Source: Ochrobactrum sp. CM-21-5 (GTDB lineage Bacteria > Pseudomonadota > Alphaproteobacteria > Rhizobiales > Rhizobiaceae). From it: a stretch of DNA of 64,000 nucleotides. The notes under the pieces were generated by a model. That model did no database searches. It saw only the letters and a list, made by a program, of their open reading frames with translations, and had not been told where the DNA came from. The DNA lies in NCBI RefSeq assembly GCF_014253075.1, contig NZ_JACLZJ010000007.1:1-64000 (forward strand), given 5' to 3'. A program made the position numbers and the translations under genes. Shown here one piece after another: positions 61,685 through 64,000 of the stretch (position 1 is the stretch's first letter; every line of letters begins with the position of its first letter).

Positions 61685-62974
61685 CTAGTTCTGTCTCTGT
61701 AAAATACTCACGTAAAATCCGTCCGTGCCGGTGGACAATGGCGAAAATACGCTGCCATGCGACGGAAAGACTGGCTTTGTTTCTCCTGCATTCGGAACCG
61801 CTGACCGCCAAAGCGGCTGTGGCGGGATTTCCGAAAAGTCGGCATGCTCCGCCAGAAAGCGCTCAATCTGCTGCGTATTCTCTTCTGCAAAGAGTGAACA
61901 GGTGATATAAGCCAAACGACCGCCCGGTTTCACATAACGTTCGGCTGATGTCAGCACTTCATGCTGGTCCTGAATGCGGCGCTCCAGTTGCTGTTCGTTT
62001 AGACGCCACTTGGCATCAGGCCTGCGGCGCCATGTACCGGACCCTGTGCAAGGCGCATCGGTCAGGACCAGATCCATCTTGCCGATAAGGGGGTCGAGGT
62101 CTTCCAGACGACCGTGCACTTGCGTGTTACGCACCCCTGCCCTTTGGAGCCGTTCATGCATCGGGGAGAGGCGCGCACGTTCCGCATCGTAAGCATGTAT
62201 CTGACCGCTGTTTTGCATAGTCGCTGCCAGAGCCAGCGTTTTACCACCAGCGCCCGCACAATAGTCCAGAATCTGCTCGCCGGGTTTTGCGCCCGCAATC
62301 AGTGCGGCAAGCTGTGAACCGAGATCCTGCACTTCGAACCAGCCATCAAGAAAAGACTGATCGGCCTGCACATTTGGATGTCGGCCAAGCCCGTCAATCG
62401 GCGGAATGCGTAGCGCCTGCCTAAGAAAAGGCGCGAACGCCGCGCCAGCTTTCTGCAAGGCTCCCAGCGTCGCTTCCGGCGTCGCCCGCAAACTGTTGAC
62501 ACGCAAATCGACCGAAGGACGTGCACCAAGCGCTTTACCTTCCTCCACCCAGCGCTCACCGAACAGTTCTTGCAAAGATGACACACACCATTCCGGCACG
62601 TCGGCCTGCACAAAGTCCGGCGCAGCAGAAATGTCGCGGTTTGTCCAAGCTTCACGGTATGCACTATTCAGGGGACGCGGAGCGAATTTGTCGCCATCCA
62701 GCATTCCATCGATAGCGGCCAGATCCATTCCGCTTTCAACCAGCAGCGCGCCATAGGCCAATGCCTGCGCGTCGTTAGCATCCATTCGCCAGGCGATAGA
62801 CAGCTTACGACGCAACGCATCGTAGACGATATTACCGATGACCGCGCGGTCACCCGCGCCTGCGAAACGATGAGCCGCTCCCCAGTCTTTCAGCACATCG
62901 GAAGCCGGGCGCTTGCCCGTCTCGATCTCGTCCAGGATCTCGATTGCCGCCTGTAGGCGTCCGCCAAGCCGCAT
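61685..62974 (-). CDS. RsmB/NOP-family RNA 5-methylcytosine methyltransferase
   Basis: This 429-residue enzyme has an N-terminal NusB-like helical domain (about 1-130). The SAM-binding domain follows, with LDYCAGAGGKTLALAA (about residue 238), DAPCTGSGTWRRRPDAKW (the resolving Cys, about 308) and ITCSLFAEENTQQIE (the nucleophilic Cys, about 359). This matches RsmB-type methyltransferases, which modify rRNA or tRNA cytosines. The ATG at 62974 begins MRLGGRLQA. It heads the operon with the thioesterase and nucleosidase genes. Confidence 0.95.
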   Translation of the reverse strand: MRLGGRLQAAIEILDEIETGKRPASDVLKDWGAAHRFAGAGDRAVIGNIVYDALRRKLSIAWRMDANDAQALAYGALLVESGMDLAAIDGMLDGDKFAPRPLNSAYREAWTNRDISAAPDFVQADVPEWCVSSLQELFGERWVEEGKALGARPSVDLRVNSLRATPEATLGALQKAGAAFAPFLRQALRIPPIDGLGRHPNVQADQSFLDGWFEVQDLGSQLAALIAGAKPGEQILDYCAGAGGKTLALAATMQNSGQIHAYDAERARLSPMHERLQRAGVRNTQVHGRLEDLDPLIGKMDLVLTDAPCTGSGTWRRRPDAKWRLNEQQLERRIQDQHEVLTSAERYVKPGGRLAYITCSLFAEENTQQIERFLAEHADFSEIPPQPLWRSAVPNAGETKPVFPSHGSVFSPLSTGTDGFYVSILQRQN

Positions 62975-63050
62975 TGTTTCTCCTTCAGTTTAAGCTCGTG
63001 TCGGGCATAGCCTTCATTGAAGGGAAAAGGCAATCATCAATTCCAAACAA

Positions 63051-63078
63051 AAAGCCGGAACCCTTCAGTTCCGGCTTT
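63051..63078 (-). terminator. Rho-independent terminator of the catalase gene
   Basis: AAAGCCGGAAC and GTTCCGGCTTT form an 11-bp stem with a six-base loop. Read on the catalase strand it is followed by TTTTGTTT, as expected for a terminator 22 bases after the stop. Confidence 0.92.
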
Positions 63079-63099
63079 CCGTCCATTGATGACGTTAGC

Positions 63100-64000
63100 T
63101 TATTCAGCGGCCGTCGCCTCTTCATTCAGAGCGATGGTGTTGGCTTCGTAGCCATGCGCCTCCTTCAAAGCCTTACGCACACCGGCTTCATAATCCGGGT
63201 GGACGAGCTTGAAGTGAGCAAGCTGACGCTCGACGATGAAACCGGGAACCCCACCCATCGCCGCAGCAATATTGGAAAACAGGCGCTGCTTCTGTCCGTC
63301 ATCGAACAGATTGAACAGCGCACGCGGCTGCGAATAATCGTCATTGCCGATACGATGGTTATAACGGTCGGCATTGCCCGTAATACGCAACGGCGGCTCC
63401 TTGGCCGTCGGCTGTTCCACCGGACCATTAAATGAATTTGGCTCGTAGTAGGCGTCCGGATTACCGGTCTTGATGCCGCCATAAACGTTCATCTGACCGT
63501 CGCGGTGATAATGATGGACCGGGCATTTCGGCTGATTGACCGGAATGGTCTCATAATGCGTGCCTAGACGATGACGGTGCGCATCCGCATAGGAGAACAG
63601 GCGCGCCTGCAACATCTTGTCAGGTGAGTAACCGATACCCGGAACAATATTCGAGGGGGAGAAGGCTGCATTCTCGATTTCCGTGAAATAGTTCTCCGGA
63701 TTACGGTTCAACTCCATGATGCCGATATCGATTGGCGGATAATCGGCATGCGGCCAGACCTTGGTAAGATCAAACGGATTGTACGTCGTCTTGTCCGCGT
63801 CCAGCTCGGGCATAATCTGCACCTGGACTTTCCACTTTGGGAAATCCCCCTTCTCGAGAGATGTAAACAGGTCCTCCTGGGTGGATTCACGAGTGCGACC
63901 GATCACTTTTTCAGCTTCGGCATTGGTCCAGTGGCGATGCCCTTGCATAGTCTTGAAATGGAACTTCACCCAATATCGCTCGCCCGCATCGTTCCAGAAG
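63100..64000 (-). CDS. katA: Catalase (clade 3, small subunit), C-terminal part, runs off the window
   Basis: The visible part is the last 300 residues of a haem catalase, which converts hydrogen peroxide to water and oxygen. It has [12 protein letters not shown], then [17 protein letters not shown], and the haem ligand region [15 protein letters not shown] with the proximal Tyr. [21 protein letters not shown] follows, then the NADPH-binding-type C-terminal segment. It lacks the long C-terminal domain of large catalases. The start and the distal His lie beyond base 64000. A strong terminator closes it. Confidence 0.95.
   Translation of the reverse strand, partial: FWNDAGERYWVKFHFKTMQGHRHWTNAEAEKVIGRTRESTQEDLFTSLEKGDFPKWKVQVQIMPELDADKTTYNPFDLTKVWPHADYPPIDIGIMELNRNPENYFTEIENAAFSPSNIVPGIGYSPDKMLQARLFSYADAHRHRLGTHYETIPVNQPKCPVHHYHRDGQMNVYGGIKTGNPDAYYEPNSFNGPVEQPTAKEPPLRITGNADRYNHRIGNDDYSQPRALFNLFDDGQKQRLFSNIAAAMGGVPGFIVERQLAHFKLVHPDYEAGVRKALKEAHGYEANTIALNEEATAAE

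Overview
The window looks like a chromosomal segment of an alphaproteobacterium of the Rhizobiales, most likely the Brucella/Ochrobactrum group. This rests on a PodJ-type polarity protein, a four-gene ligase-associated DNA repair set, a TauE/Alph_Pro_TM pair, a DUF1236 remnant, and many transport and catabolic operons each with its own regulator. The species assignment is an inference from gene content; no search was run.

Layout. 1-344: right end of an IS3-like element inserted in a DUF1236 gene. 694-2670: PRC-barrel protein and an MFS carrier. 2671-3601: decayed genes (etfA, crotonase and GntR remnants). 3598-7620: BASS-type transporter, GntR regulator, and a sodium:solute symporter with a 43-residue companion. 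7664-13767: MerR regulator, PodJ, TauE/SafE permease, Alph_Pro_TM protein. 13862-19900: the repair set PdeM, DEXH helicase, exonuclease and ATP-dependent ligase. 19901-22481: membrane protein, nitronate monooxygenase, tRNA-Thr(CGT).

22710-37674 is catabolic. A LysR regulator faces an operon for an N-carbamoylsarcosine amidase-like enzyme, an MHS-type carrier, HyuA and HyuB. This fits conversion of N-methylhydantoin through N-carbamoylsarcosine to sarcosine. Next come a 4-hydroxy-2-oxovalerate-type aldolase, an acylating aldehyde dehydrogenase, a three-part TRAP transporter, a divergent FAD-linked 2-hydroxyacid dehydrogenase and an IclR regulator. Together they suggest uptake and oxidation of a 2,4-dihydroxy acid to pyruvate plus an acyl-CoA.

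37675-52637 holds a broken TetR gene beside a 46-bp palindrome. After it comes a polar amino-acid ABC transporter with an AspA/AstE-type deacylase and a LacI regulator, headed by two LacI-like operators 42 bp apart. A second, opposing operon encodes a ribose-type ABC transporter, an amidohydrolase, a DSD1-like PLP enzyme and RidA, with an IclR regulator. 52668-58477: an unassigned TIM-barrel-like protein, then carnitine catabolism (dehydrogenase-thioesterase fusion, BKACE cleavage enzyme, GlxA/CdhR-type activator, orphan betaine/carnitine binding protein). 58913-64000: guaA, MTA/SAH nucleosidase, PaaI thioesterase, RsmB-family methyltransferase, and the C-terminal part of a catalase that runs off the window.

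The strongest leads for undescribed biology are the DSD1/RidA/amidohydrolase ABC operon, the TRAP-aldolase pathway, the deacylase ABC operon with paired LacI sites, and the 9-bp tandem repeat in the linker of the carnitine fusion enzyme.
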